Positions 53,668 through 62,066 of a DNA stretch of 64,000 nt are shown piece after piece (the stretch's first letter is position 1; each line of letters starts with the position of its first letter). The DNA is from an uncultured Victivallales bacterium (GTDB lineage Bacteria > Verrucomicrobiota > Lentisphaeria > Victivallales > UBA1829). The notes beneath the pieces were generated by a model, which did no database searches, had not been told where the DNA came from, and worked only from the letters and a program-made list of their open reading frames with translations. The DNA is taken from contig CALXRL010000030.1 in the NCBI GenBank assembly GCA_944390735.1, positions 1-64,000 of the forward strand, written 5' to 3'. Made by a program: the position numbers and the translations under genes.

Positions 53668-54327
53668 TTAAGAATGGAGTTTGTATTTGTTCAAATGTCT
53701 TCGCATGGTTCCGCGTGCAAGTTCAAGATTTCCCGTTTCGAGCGCGGAGAGTATTTGGAGATGGTCCCCTGTGACTTCGACGGATTCCTCAATTTTTCCG
53801 GGAAGCCGATGCCCGTCAAAGAAGCATTCCAGCAGTTGCGAGTATGCCAGCAGGACCGGATTGCCGCTGTATTCGAACAGCAGATGATGAAACTGTTGAT
53901 CCTGCCGGATGGCGTGACGGAGTTCTTCCGGCGTATTGCCGGTCCGGGTGCAGTCCGCCTTTTCGCGGAGGGCTTCGAGCTGTTCCGGCGGGAGGTTTCC
54001 GCAGAGAGAGTCCAGCACGCCCAGTTCAAGGGTCAGACGGGCATCCGTGAGCTGGTTCCAGTCCACATTGTTGATGGCGATCTGAAACTGGATGCTTCTG
54101 CTCAGAAGCGGATAGTTCACCTCCCGGATGACGGTTCCGCCCCGGGTGGACGATTCGAGAATGCCGAGAAATTTCAACCCCTGGAGTCCTTCCCGGACCA
54201 CGACCCGGCTGGTGCCGAACATGGCGGCCAGTTCTTTTTCCGTGGGCAGCTTGTCCCCGACGGAGAGACGGTGCTCCCGGATGAAATGAAAAATGCGTTC
54301 CGCGATGGAGTTTTCCGGTGAATTCAT
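53668..54327 (-). CDS. GntR-family regulator, FadR (FCD) subgroup
   Basis: A 219-residue repressor-type protein. The winged helix is at 1-70: KLPTEKELAAMFGTSRVVVREGLQGLKFLGILESS. The C-terminal all-helical FCD domain (about 85-210) has the D/E and histidine positions that bind metal or a carboxylate (DARLTLELGVLD, DQQFHHLLFEYSGN, GDHLQILSALETGNLELA). It overlaps the upstream sialidase-like gene by ATGA. It likely senses a sugar acid and controls its own operon; a TTGTA-N10-TACAA palindrome at the promoter is the likely site. Confidence 0.88.
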   Translation of the reverse strand: MNSPENSIAERIFHFIREHRLSVGDKLPTEKELAAMFGTSRVVVREGLQGLKFLGILESSTRGGTVIREVNYPLLSRSIQFQIAINNVDWNQLTDARLTLELGVLDSLCGNLPPEQLEALREKADCTRTGNTPEELRHAIRQDQQFHHLLFEYSGNPVLLAYSQLLECFFDGHRLPGKIEESVEVTGDHLQILSALETGNLELARGTMRRHLNKYKLHS

Positions 54328-55364
54328 CTCAGTCTCCAGTGTTTGATGCGAAGGGAGGCGGTGCCGCCCCGGTTCTGATACCAGGAGGTGACGAGCGTTC
54401 CGTCGCTCAGCATGGCGGTGGAGGGGTATCCGAGATCGCAGTTTTCCCCGTCGTCGGAGAGAATCGCTTCGTCGGACCAGCTTTTCCCGTGGTCGGAGCT
54501 GATGCGGAAGCGGTTGCCGTACGGTTTTCTGCGGTAGCCGTAGACCATAAGGATTCTGCCGTCGGGCAGATTCAGCAGGTGGGACGGAAATCCGGAGCAG
54601 ATCTTGCGGGGGAGGGTCCAGGTGAGTCCGCCGTCGCGGGATTCCGTCTGTCCGGTCGTGATTTCGGGCGGCGTATGATTGCGGAACTGGGCGACGATGG
54701 TGCCGTCCGCCGCTTGAAGCGCATGAAACTCGTGATAGTCGGTTGCGAGCTGTCCGGGGACAACCGGGAGTTCGGAGACGAATTGCCAGGTCAGCCCGTT
54801 GTCCGTCGATCGTGCCGCGATGTTACGACTGCCTTTCCGGTCCGAACGAAACGCGTTTCCGATCTCTCTTCCGACCCAGAGAAGGGTGCCGTCATTCAGA
54901 AGGGCGGGTCCGTGCACGTTGTTGACGGGAACCGCATATTTTTCGGACCATGTTCTTCCGCCGTCGGTGGAGCGGAGCATGAAAAAGCCGTGTTCTTTTT
55001 TCACCTGCGCCAGCGTTGTCTTCTCTTCGACGGCTTTCCAGGAGGGGGGCTGATCGGGAGACTCCAGAAAATGGAGGCTGGTAAAATAATTGACCAGCAG
55101 GGAGCCGTCCTGCGCCCTGATGATTCCGGCATCGCGGTCGTCGAGCGGTCCTTTCGAGAGCCGGACCGGAGTGCTCCAGGAGTTTCCGCCGTCTTCGGAG
55201 GTGTAGAGGTAGACCCGCCCGAACGGACAGATGTGTTCCTGCCGGTTGCCGGAACAGACCAGCATGAGATGATCGTTTCCCGCATTGATGAGCGTCGGCC
55301 AGCCGTGATAGGTCGCCGGCTTTTCCGTCTCAATCCAGCGGTCGGCAATGAATTCCGTCTGCAT
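54324..55364 (-). CDS. Sialidase-like (Asp-box) protein
   Basis: A 346-residue six-bladed beta-propeller protein with five Asp-box repeats: SEDGGNSW, STDGGRTW, STDNGLTW, SRDGGLTW and SSDHGKSW. It resembles BNR-repeat exo-sialidases (GH33) and the related GH93/unclassified families; EFHALQAADGTIVAQFRNH and LNLPDGRILMVYGYR are typical. No signal peptide is seen. The RBS AAAAGGAG is strong. In the operon with an HpcH/HpaI aldolase rather than a NanA lyase, its substrate is probably not ordinary sialic acid but another acidic sugar. Catalytic residues cannot be assigned with confidence. Confidence 0.78.
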   Translation of the reverse strand: MQTEFIADRWIETEKPATYHGWPTLINAGNDHLMLVCSGNRQEHICPFGRVYLYTSEDGGNSWSTPVRLSKGPLDDRDAGIIRAQDGSLLVNYFTSLHFLESPDQPPSWKAVEEKTTLAQVKKEHGFFMLRSTDGGRTWSEKYAVPVNNVHGPALLNDGTLLWVGREIGNAFRSDRKGSRNIAARSTDNGLTWQFVSELPVVPGQLATDYHEFHALQAADGTIVAQFRNHTPPEITTGQTESRDGGLTWTLPRKICSGFPSHLLNLPDGRILMVYGYRRKPYGNRFRISSDHGKSWSDEAILSDDGENCDLGYPSTAMLSDGTLVTSWYQNRGGTASLRIKHWRLR

Positions 55365-55445
55365 AGGACTCCTTTTGCTGTATTTGTAGGATTAATATTG
55401 AAAAATCAATCCATATTTTGTTTTATAATTCTTTTCTTGATTTAT

Positions 55446-55465
55446 TTGTAGTATATATTTTACAA
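55446..55465. promoter_or_regulatory. Palindrome TTGTA-N10-TACAA, candidate GntR operator
   Basis: TTGTA (55446-55450) and TACAA (55461-55465) are separated by 10 bases and cover the -10 element of the operon promoter. A second palindrome, ATTGA-AAAA-TCAAT (55397-55410), lies closer to the gene. Both fit a FadR-type dimer site by position. Confidence 0.45.
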
Positions 55466-55484
55466 GATTTTTCTATTTTGTCAA
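55457..55484 (-). promoter_or_regulatory. Promoter of the sialidase-GntR-aldolase operon
   Basis: Minus strand: perfect TTGACA (55484-55479), 16 bp, TAAAAT (55462-55457). The leader to the ATG at 55364 would be about 85 bases, in very AT-rich DNA. Confidence 0.65.
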
Positions 55485-55522
55485 GAGGAGAGAGAAAAAA
55501 AAGAATTTTATTGTCAAGTCGG

Positions 55523-55550
55523 GTGACTTTTGCGGAAAGCGCACTATATT
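55523..55550 (+). promoter_or_regulatory. Possible promoter of kdsD
   Basis: GTGACT (55523-55528), 16 bp, TATATT (55545-55550), 22 bases before the GTG start. The -35 is poor. Confidence 0.4.
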
Positions 55551-55572
55551 ATGGGAAACATGGAGGGTGAAA

Positions 55573-56550
55573 GTGGATTCCCGTACAATTCTGGAAAAAG
55601 CCAAAGAGGTTCTCTCGATTGAGATAGAAGGTCTTGAGACCATTAAACAGAATCTGGATAAAAATTTTGTCAAACTGGTGGAGGCATGCTGCGAATCGCT
55701 GGACGCGGGCGGAAAGATTGTGATTTCCGGACTCGGGAAAAGCGGACATGTGGGAAGCAAGATTGCCGCGACGATGGCGAGTACGGGTTCCCCCACGATT
55801 TTCATGCACCCCGTGGAGGCCATGCACGGAGATCTCGGAATGATCCAGAAGGGGGATCTGCTTCTGACGATCAGTTACAGCGGAGAGAGCGATGAACTGG
55901 TGCGGGTGATTGTTCCCGCAAAACGGCTCGGGGTGAAAGTGGCTTCCCTGACGGGCAACCGCAACTCCACGCTGGCGCAGCTGAGCGACATTCATGTGGA
56001 GACGGCGGTGCCTCGGGAGGCCTGTCCGTTCAATCTTGCGCCGACCACCACCTCCACGGCGCAGCTGGCGGTCGGGGATGCTCTGGCCATGACGCTTCTG
56101 GCGCTCCGGAAATTTACCAAGGAGGATTTCGGGCGACTTCATCCCGCAGGTGCGATCGGGCGCGCCGTGACGATGCGGGTCTGCGATGCCATGCGTTCCG
56201 GGGATCGTCTCGCCCTGGTTCCGCCGGATGCCACCGTGCGGGACACCATTCTGAAAATGACCGCGTGCAAAAGCGGTTCCGCCGCCATTGTGGATGCGGA
56301 TCACCATCCGATCGGTATTTTCACCGATGGGGATTTCCGCAGACGCGCAAACGATATTTCCATTCTGGACCGGAGAATTTCCGATGTCATGACCAGAAAT
56401 CCGGTCTCCATCAACGCCGAATCCCTCGCCATTGAAGTGCTCAAGCTGGTGGAGGCGCGTAAAATCGATGATATTCTGGTGACGGACAAGATGGGAAAAG
56501 TCGTCGGAGTCGTCGATATTCAGGATCTTCCCGGACTGAAACTGATGTAA
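55573..56550 (+). CDS. kdsD: Arabinose-5-phosphate isomerase (KpsF/GutQ/KdsD family)
   Basis: A 325-residue enzyme that interconverts ribulose-5-phosphate and arabinose-5-phosphate, the precursor of Kdo in LPS. The GTG at 55573 is chosen because GGAGG lies six bases upstream. An SIS domain (about 35-180) has VISGLGKSGHVGSKIAATMASTG and LTISYSGESDE; two CBS domains follow (about 200-325: MRVCDAMRSGD... and ISDVMTRNPVSI...). Histidines typical of the active site are present (HPVEAMHGDLG, RLHPAGAIGR). No other Kdo gene is near. The next gene starts one base after its stop. Confidence 0.92.
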   Translation: MDSRTILEKAKEVLSIEIEGLETIKQNLDKNFVKLVEACCESLDAGGKIVISGLGKSGHVGSKIAATMASTGSPTIFMHPVEAMHGDLGMIQKGDLLLTISYSGESDELVRVIVPAKRLGVKVASLTGNRNSTLAQLSDIHVETAVPREACPFNLAPTTTSTAQLAVGDALAMTLLALRKFTKEDFGRLHPAGAIGRAVTMRVCDAMRSGDRLALVPPDATVRDTILKMTACKSGSAAIVDADHHPIGIFTDGDFRRRANDISILDRRISDVMTRNPVSINAESLAIEVLKLVEARKIDDILVTDKMGKVVGVVDIQDLPGLKLM

Positions 56551-56551
56551 C

Positions 56552-57064
56552 ATGACTCCTGAATTGATTCTGATGGAATCGGTGCGGAACGGTTCCCCGG
56601 TTCCTCGCGCCCTGTTTCACGAGAGTTGCGATGAAACTGTTTCGACGGTTCTTCTCTCTTCCGGTTTTTCTGTCGCGGAAGTGGAGGAGCTGCTGGCCGA
56701 ACTGGATACGCTTCTTTTCGGAAACGATGCGTTTTATCGTCACGATCCGGAAAAGGGGGCGTTCGGTGATTTTCTGCTGGAACAGCTCTGCCGCTGTGTC
56801 CGCCGCCGCGGGGAACACCGGATGCCCGACCGGGCAAAGTGGGACGAGGAGTGGAAAAAACAGGTCCTCCGCCAGTCTCTGCTGAAACTCCGGCGTGAGA
56901 TGACGCCGGATGAATATCTGGCGTTCGAGGTCTATGTGGTGGAAGGAAAGCCCGCACGCGAAGCGGCGGTTTTAAGTTCGCTTTCTCCCGGGATGGTGTA
57001 TCTGGTCAAGACCCGGGCGCTGAAGCGTCTGCGGGTTCTCCGACACGAGTTTGAAGCGGTCTAG
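56552..57064 (+). CDS. Divergent sigma-70/ECF-like protein
   Basis: A 170-residue protein. The C-terminal half looks like sigma region 4: WKKQVLRQSLLKLRREMTPDEYLAFEVYVVEGKPAREAA, followed by VYLVKTRALKRLRVLRHE, close to the helix-turn-helix and the 'V...k.RA..kLr' end of ECF sigma factors. The N-terminal part has FGDFLLEQLCRCVRRR, similar to the region 2 core helix. It is shorter in region 2 and divergent, so it may be a sigma factor or an HTH protein derived from one. No anti-sigma gene is next to it. It starts one base after kdsD and is probably translated with it. Confidence 0.6.
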   Translation: MTPELILMESVRNGSPVPRALFHESCDETVSTVLLSSGFSVAEVEELLAELDTLLFGNDAFYRHDPEKGAFGDFLLEQLCRCVRRRGEHRMPDRAKWDEEWKKQVLRQSLLKLRREMTPDEYLAFEVYVVEGKPAREAAVLSSLSPGMVYLVKTRALKRLRVLRHEFEAV

Positions 57065-57070
57065 GAAAAT

Positions 57071-57098
57071 CGCCGGATGGCCGGACCGGGTTCCGGCG
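57071..57098. terminator. Bidirectional terminator-like hairpin between converging genes
   Basis: CGCCGGA (57071-57077) and TCCGGCG (57092-57098) form a perfect 7-bp stem with a 14-base loop. T-rich sequence follows on the plus strand (TTTCCCTTATTT) and ATTTT on the minus strand. Confidence 0.5.
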
Positions 57099-57104
57099 TT
57101 TCCC

Positions 57105-58253
57105 TTATTTCAGTGTTTTCAGCGATTCAAAGAAGGCGAGGCTTTTCCGTGATCGGTTCAGAAACGGACTCCTGCTTTTTTCCCGGACGGCAACCGCTTT
57201 TTTCTGAAGGTCGATCGCCGGATCAAGACGGCAGGCCGCATACTGGGCACGGGCTGCGATTTCCAGCGCATCGGCATACATGTCCTGACGCGGGGAGGAC
57301 TGGAAGCTGCGGACCGCGGAATCCGACAGGGAGAGGATCGCCTGAATCGGCATGTCCGCCATGGCGGAACGGTCGAGCAGATACGCGGCGAAGTTCAGAG
57401 CGTCCTCCGGTTTTTTCGCGGCCTCCGCGACGGTTTCCGCGACGGTTTTGTTCCAGGCGGCTCCGTCGTCCAGACGCTGCAGAAGATCCAGCAGAAGCAT
57501 GCGCATCTGTAGGGAGTTCGCCGGATGACGGCGGATGTGTTCGGCAAGGAACCTGGCCTCTTCCGCCGTCTGTCCCTTCTGTTCGAAGGCATAGAGCCGC
57601 GCCTGCATGGCGATGGTGTCGAGCGGGGCGATGGCGAGAATTTTTTCCGCGGTCTGCGCCACGACATCCGGCAGACCGGCTTTGAGCGCGGACTGAAGCT
57701 GCTGGCGGAGCGCGGTGATCTTTTTCTGTCTGGAGAGGGAGAATTCGTCCGCGAGGATGGCGTCCGTTACCGTTTCGATCTCCACGGGATGCCCTTTCCA
57801 GACAATCGCCCCGTTTTGAGCAATGATTGTGAACGGGAGTGTGCCGACGGTCGTGTCAAAGCGTTTGAATGTCCGTCCCTTGTCATCGACTCCGATTGCG
57901 AGCACGAAGGGACTGTCATTCGACTTGAGAATTTTTTTCACAAGGTTCAGATCGTTCCGCGCAACCGTTTCCAGCGTGACAACCCCTCTGGTTTCCAGCG
58001 CATATTTTTTTTCCAGACTTTCAATCATCCGGAGCGTCTGGAAGATATTCGGGGAGAGGATGTCGACCAGAGTCAGAACCGTAATCTGCTTCTGTTTTTC
58101 TCCGGGAGTCTTTCGAACCGGTTCGTTGATCCACTGGGCGCTGATCTCCGGCATTCTGGAGCCCGGCGGCAGCGAGTCTCTCTGCGGAAGCGACGGGACC
58201 TGGGCGCAGAGCGCCGCGGCAGTTAAGACCAGTGACAGAAAAAGCAGTTTCAT
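57105..58253 (-). CDS. Exported thioredoxin-fold/TPR-like protein without a CxxC motif
   Basis: A 382-residue protein with a signal peptide (MKLLFLSLVLTAAALCAQ). Residues about 45-170 resemble a TlpA-like thioredoxin domain: the expected strand-CxxC-helix position reads VLTLVDILSPNIFQTL, with no cysteine pair, and TVGTLPFTIIAQNGAIVWKGHP has the cis-proline motif. Residues about 185-375 are helical repeats with TPR-like spacing (QQLQSALKAGLPDVVAQTAEKIL, AEEARFLAEHIRRHPAN). Redox chemistry is unlikely; binding or scaffolding in the periplasm is more plausible. RBS GAGGTG. It follows the gatA gene by 69 bases. Confidence 0.72.
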   Translation of the reverse strand: MKLLFLSLVLTAAALCAQVPSLPQRDSLPPGSRMPEISAQWINEPVRKTPGEKQKQITVLTLVDILSPNIFQTLRMIESLEKKYALETRGVVTLETVARNDLNLVKKILKSNDSPFVLAIGVDDKGRTFKRFDTTVGTLPFTIIAQNGAIVWKGHPVEIETVTDAILADEFSLSRQKKITALRQQLQSALKAGLPDVVAQTAEKILAIAPLDTIAMQARLYAFEQKGQTAEEARFLAEHIRRHPANSLQMRMLLLDLLQRLDDGAAWNKTVAETVAEAAKKPEDALNFAAYLLDRSAMADMPIQAILSLSDSAVRSFQSSPRQDMYADALEIAARAQYAACRLDPAIDLQKKAVAVREKSRSPFLNRSRKSLAFFESLKTLK

Positions 58254-58322
58254 AAAACACCTCGCATTCGATTCAAAAATGGAAGACCGGGGAGTCCGCC
58301 CGAACGACGGCTCCCTCGTCCG

Positions 58323-59759
58323 TCAGCGCCGTTCAAAGGCGTAAGCCGTATGAAAGAGGAGCTGTTCGGCAAGCGCCGGAGCCATCAGCTGAATGCCGAT
58401 GGGCATGCCATTCGGGTCCTTCCCCGCCGGAATGCTGATTCCGCAGTTGCCGGAAAGATTCAGGGAGGTGGTGAAGACGTCGCTCAGATACATCTGAAGC
58501 GGATCCGACTTTTCCCCGAACCGGAATGCTGTCGCCGGCGTTACCGGTGTCAGCAGGATGTCGCACTGTTTGTAGGCGTTTTCAAAGTCGCGGCGGATCA
58601 GTGTTCTGACCTTCTGCGCCTTGAGATAGTACGCGTCGTAGTATCCGCTGGAGAGAACGTAGGTCCCCAGCATGATCCGGCGTTTGACTTCGGTTCCGAA
58701 TCCTTCGCCGCGCGATTTCATATAATTTTCAAGCACGTCGCGGGCGTGGGGACTGCGGTAGCCGTACCGGACGCCGTCGAACCGCGCCAGATTGGCGCTG
58801 GCCTCCGCGGTCGCCACAATGTAGTAGCACGCCATGGAGTACTTCGTGTGGGGGAGGGAGACCTCCACCGTTTCGGCTCCGAGTTTCCGGAAGGTTTCGA
58901 TCGCCTCTTCCGCGCAGCGTCTGACGCTGTCGGACATGCCCTCAAGCTCGTAATACTCTTTGGGAAGTCCGATCCGGAGTCCCTTGACGGAGGCGTTCTT
59001 CAGCCCCTCGGCGAATCCGCCGCATTCGGTTTCCAGACTGGTGCAGTCATTCGGATCATGCCCGCCGATGGTATCCAGCAGAATGGCGGAATCCTCCACC
59101 GTTTTCGTGATCGGGCCGATCTGATCGAGCGAGGAGGCAAAGGCGACAAGCCCGAAGCGGGAGACCCGTCCGTAGGTCGGTTTGAGTCCCACGACTCCGC
59201 AGAAGGCCGCGGGCTGCCGGATGGATCCTCCGGTGTCCGAAGCCAGTGCCGCCGGAACCTCGTTTGCCGCGACCGCCGCCGCGGAACCTCCGCTGGAACC
59301 GCCCGGAACGCATTCCGGATTGCGCGGATTGCGCGTCTTCTGAAACGCGGAGTTTTCGCAGGAGGAACCCATGGCAAATTCATCCATGTTGGTCCTGCCG
59401 AACGGAATGAAGCCGGAGCTTTTCAGTTTTCTGATGACCCCCGCATCGTAGACCGCCTTGAAGTTCTCCAGAATTTTCGAGGCGCAGGAACAGCGTTCGT
59501 CCTTGACGGAGATGCAGTCCTTGATTCCGATCGGAATACCGTCCCAGGCACTCAGGGGAGAGCCCGCGGCGCGGCGTTTGTCGGATTCTCCGGCCGCGGC
59601 GAGCACGCGGTCCTCCTCCAGGGCGAGAAACGCCTGAATGGTCGGATCGACGCGTTTCACCTGGTCGATGAACGCCTTGCAGAGCTCCACGGAACTGATC
59701 TGTTTCCCGTTGAGAAGCTCCGCGCACTGTGCAACCGATAATTGTGTCAAATCACTCAT
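58323..59759 (-). CDS. gatA: Glutamyl-tRNA(Gln)/Asp-tRNA(Asn) amidotransferase subunit A
   Basis: A 478-residue amidase-signature enzyme that releases ammonia from glutamine for conversion of Glu-tRNA(Gln) to Gln-tRNA(Gln). The catalytic triad is visible: K80 (GIPIGIKD), S155 ([10 protein letters not shown], cis-Ser) and S179 ([14 protein letters not shown]). Length and motifs are canonical. It overlaps gatC by ATGA and has RBS AAGGA. gatB is not in the window and must lie elsewhere. Confidence 0.95.
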   Translation of the reverse strand: MSDLTQLSVAQCAELLNGKQISSVELCKAFIDQVKRVDPTIQAFLALEEDRVLAAAGESDKRRAAGSPLSAWDGIPIGIKDCISVKDERCSCASKILENFKAVYDAGVIRKLKSSGFIPFGRTNMDEFAMGSSCENSAFQKTRNPRNPECVPGGSSGGSAAAVAANEVPAALASDTGGSIRQPAAFCGVVGLKPTYGRVSRFGLVAFASSLDQIGPITKTVEDSAILLDTIGGHDPNDCTSLETECGGFAEGLKNASVKGLRIGLPKEYYELEGMSDSVRRCAEEAIETFRKLGAETVEVSLPHTKYSMACYYIVATAEASANLARFDGVRYGYRSPHARDVLENYMKSRGEGFGTEVKRRIMLGTYVLSSGYYDAYYLKAQKVRTLIRRDFENAYKQCDILLTPVTPATAFRFGEKSDPLQMYLSDVFTTSLNLSGNCGISIPAGKDPNGMPIGIQLMAPALAEQLLFHTAYAFERR

Positions 59760-60073
59760 GACATTCCTTCTCCGGGAAGAACCTGCGGCATTTTAATGAG
59801 TTCGTCGTCAATGGTCGCCGGCGCATTCGAGAGCATGGTCGCCCGGTCGAAATCGACTTCGGCGACATCATCGCGCAGAACGTTGTTTCTGGGAATGGCA
59901 TGGGCGGTCGGTTCGATTCCGTCCACATCCAGCTCCGAAAGCTGGTTCACGTAGCCGACGATCGCCTCCATTTCGCCCTGGAGCTTCTCCAGGGCTTCCG
60001 GAGAAAGCTCCAGCCGCGCGAGCAGAGCGACTTTCGCCGCATTGAACGAATTCTCTCCTCCGCCGCTGCTCAT
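59756..60073 (-). CDS. gatC: Glutamyl-tRNA(Gln) amidotransferase subunit C
   Basis: A 105-residue subunit that wraps around and stabilises GatA and links it to GatB. It has ARLELSPEALEKLQGEMEAIVGYVNQLSELDVDGIEPTAH and the C-terminal LRDDV..., typical of GatC. The ATG at 60073 overlaps the stop of the pfp gene by one base (TAATG). The longer open frame upstream overlaps pfp and is not real. Confidence 0.92.
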   Translation of the reverse strand: MSSGGGENSFNAAKVALLARLELSPEALEKLQGEMEAIVGYVNQLSELDVDGIEPTAHAIPRNNVLRDDVAEVDFDRATMLSNAPATIDDELIKMPQVLPGEGMS

Positions 60074-61725
60074 TATTTTCCCGCCTGTTCGAGTTTCAGG
60101 GTTTCGGTGGTGGCATCCGCGACTTCCGCAGGTCCGTAATACTGGATCGGTCCGGGGAAGGTGAACGAGGTTTCGATCGCCCATTTGTCGCGGTTTCTGG
60201 CGAACTCCGCAAAGGGTTTGCCGTCGAGTTCGACCAGCGCCTTCTTGATGACCGGCTTGTCCGCGCCGTGGCGGCGTTCCACATTCATCATGGCGGTCAG
60301 GGGCACCGCGCCGGCAACCCACTGTTCCGCCGGAGCAACCAGGTTGCTGATGTAGGACATGTACGCCGTCTTTCCGGCTCCGATGATCGCCGCCGCATTG
60401 TACCCGAGGCTGTAGCAGTAGTCCGCATCGAAGTTCGACGGCACGGAGCAGCGGCCCTCATAGCCGAAGAAGTGGGTCTGCGCGGAGAATTTGACCTTTT
60501 CCGGTCTCTTTTTCAGTTTCGCCTTCACCAGTTCGACCAGCAGTTTCTCCGTTTCAATGAGGGAGACCTGCACGTTGCCGTGCGGATCGCGGTCGTTGGT
60601 GAGCTGAAGCTGGATCGTCTGCGGAAGGGAGGAGAACACCGCGGCAAGGGATTTGTCAAGCCGGTCGGTGATGAACGCCATCTTTTCGTCCTTGTTCTCG
60701 ATCTTCGCGAACGCGTCGCCTTCCTTGGCGAGAAGCTCGTTGAGGGCGCTGATCAGGGTGTTCATTTCGGGGATGAACTCAATGAGCCCTTCCGGAATGA
60801 GAACCACGCCGAAGTTTTCGCCGTTTTTCGCACGTGCCGCAACCGTGTCGGCAATGTAGGTGACAATCTGATCAAGGGTCTGCTTCTTCGCCGCGACCTC
60901 TTCGGAGATGATCGTGATGTTCGGGTGCGTCTTCAGCGCGCATTCCAGCGTGATGTGGGATGCGGAGCGGCCCATCAGCTTCACGAAGTGCCAGTATTTC
61001 TTGGCGGAGTTCGCATCGCGCTCGATGTTGCCGATCAGTTCGCTGTAAACTTTCGAGGCGGTGTCGAAGCCGAACGAGGTTTCGATGAATTTGTTCTTCA
61101 GGTCGCCGTCGATGGTTTTCGGGCAGCCGATTACCTGGATGGGAATGTTCTGCTTCTTGTAGTATTCGGCGAGAAGGCAGGCGTTGGTGTTGGAGTCGTC
61201 GCCGCCGATGATGACCAGTGCGGTGATGCTGAGCGCCGTGCAGTTGGCCGCGGCCTTGTCAAACTGTTCCACGAGTTCCAGTTTGGTCCGGCCGGAACCG
61301 ATCATGTCGAATCCGCCGGTGTTCCGGTAATCGTTCATGAATTCGTCGGTGATCTCCACGTACTTGTTGTCGACAAGTCCGCCCGGGCCGCCTTTGAATC
61401 CGAAGAGACGGCTCTCCTTGTTGAGGCTCTTGAGGCCGTCGTAGAGTCCGGCAATGACATTGTGTCCGCCCGGTGCCTGTCCGCCCGAGAGAATCACGCC
61501 GACATGAATGGGTTTCATCGGCGCCGGCGAATCCGCCTTTTCAAATTTCAGCACCGGCAGATTGCTGGTCGACGGGAAAAGTGCGTTGATTTTTTCCACA
61601 TCCGCGAATGCCTGAAGTTTTTCCCCTTCGATGCATTTCACGTTCGCTCCGGCACGCAGGGCCGCCGGAAGTTTGGGATTGTAGCTGTATCTTGCCTTTT
61701 GCAGCGCGGAAACATTGCTGACCAT
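60073..61725 (-). CDS. pfp: Pyrophosphate-dependent 6-phosphofructokinase
   Basis: A 550-residue PPi:fructose-6-phosphate 1-phosphotransferase of the long (beta-subunit, plant-like) class. The ATG at 61725 follows AAGGAG. VGVILSGGQAPGGHNVI is the phosphate-binding start, IIGGDDSNTNA carries the GGDD aspartate typical of PPi users in place of the ATP-type glycine, and GCPKTIDGDLKN (TIDGD) is the catalytic loop. LMGRSASHITLECAL contacts the sugar phosphate. It uses PPi for reversible glycolytic flux, saving ATP. It is the first gene of an operon with gatC and gatA, an unexpected pairing of glycolysis with tRNA charging. Confidence 0.93.
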   Translation of the reverse strand: MVSNVSALQKARYSYNPKLPAALRAGANVKCIEGEKLQAFADVEKINALFPSTSNLPVLKFEKADSPAPMKPIHVGVILSGGQAPGGHNVIAGLYDGLKSLNKESRLFGFKGGPGGLVDNKYVEITDEFMNDYRNTGGFDMIGSGRTKLELVEQFDKAAANCTALSITALVIIGGDDSNTNACLLAEYYKKQNIPIQVIGCPKTIDGDLKNKFIETSFGFDTASKVYSELIGNIERDANSAKKYWHFVKLMGRSASHITLECALKTHPNITIISEEVAAKKQTLDQIVTYIADTVAARAKNGENFGVVLIPEGLIEFIPEMNTLISALNELLAKEGDAFAKIENKDEKMAFITDRLDKSLAAVFSSLPQTIQLQLTNDRDPHGNVQVSLIETEKLLVELVKAKLKKRPEKVKFSAQTHFFGYEGRCSVPSNFDADYCYSLGYNAAAIIGAGKTAYMSYISNLVAPAEQWVAGAVPLTAMMNVERRHGADKPVIKKALVELDGKPFAEFARNRDKWAIETSFTFPGPIQYYGPAEVADATTETLKLEQAGK

Positions 61726-61775
61726 TGGAAATCTCCTTCTTTTTCGCGTTTTCCGTTGAACGATTTCATCCTTGT

Positions 61776-61804
61776 AAAGTAGCCTCTTTTTCCCGGTTTC
61801 GCAA
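61776..61804 (-). promoter_or_regulatory. Possible promoter of the pfp-gatCA operon
   Basis: Minus strand: TTGCGA (61804-61799), 17 bp, TACTTT (61781-61776), 51 bases before the start. Confidence 0.4.
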
Positions 61805-61980
61805 GTTTTTTGCCAAAAATAATTCAAGGAAATCGCGGAAATCTTCCTTAACGCGCGCGGGTGGAGGCCGTGGAAGAGGAAAGATCCGCAAAAATGACCG
61901 GATCTTCCCTTTCGCGCGCATGAAATCCCTCTTCCGATGCGCAGACATGCGATTTTCTCTCTTTTTTTTCACTTCCCCTA

Positions 61981-62009
61981 TTGACTTTTTCTGCGAAAAG
62001 GCTTATAAT
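61981..62009 (+). promoter_or_regulatory. Promoter of the GntR/SBP regulator gene
   Basis: TTGACT (61981-61986), 17 bp, perfect TATAAT (62004-62009), 58 bases before the ATG at 62067. Confidence 0.75.
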
Positions 62010-62066
62010 GTCAGAAAAGATATATGGATAACTTTGGAAAATCAATCTAGACAGAAAGTCCTTGCA

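Larger units (their letters stand above)
61726..62066. other. Divergent intergenic region between pfp and the GntR/SBP regulator
   Basis: About 340 bases with no gene. It holds the two opposite promoters (61776-61804 and 61981-62009), and between them a GC-rich segment around 61850-61880 and an AT-rich segment around 61800-61840. Confidence 0.6.

Noticed and set aside
59756..60322. Longer GatC with an 83-residue N-terminal extension
   Set aside because: The extra part overlaps the end of pfp in another frame and is Arg-rich; the ATG at 60073 gives the standard length.
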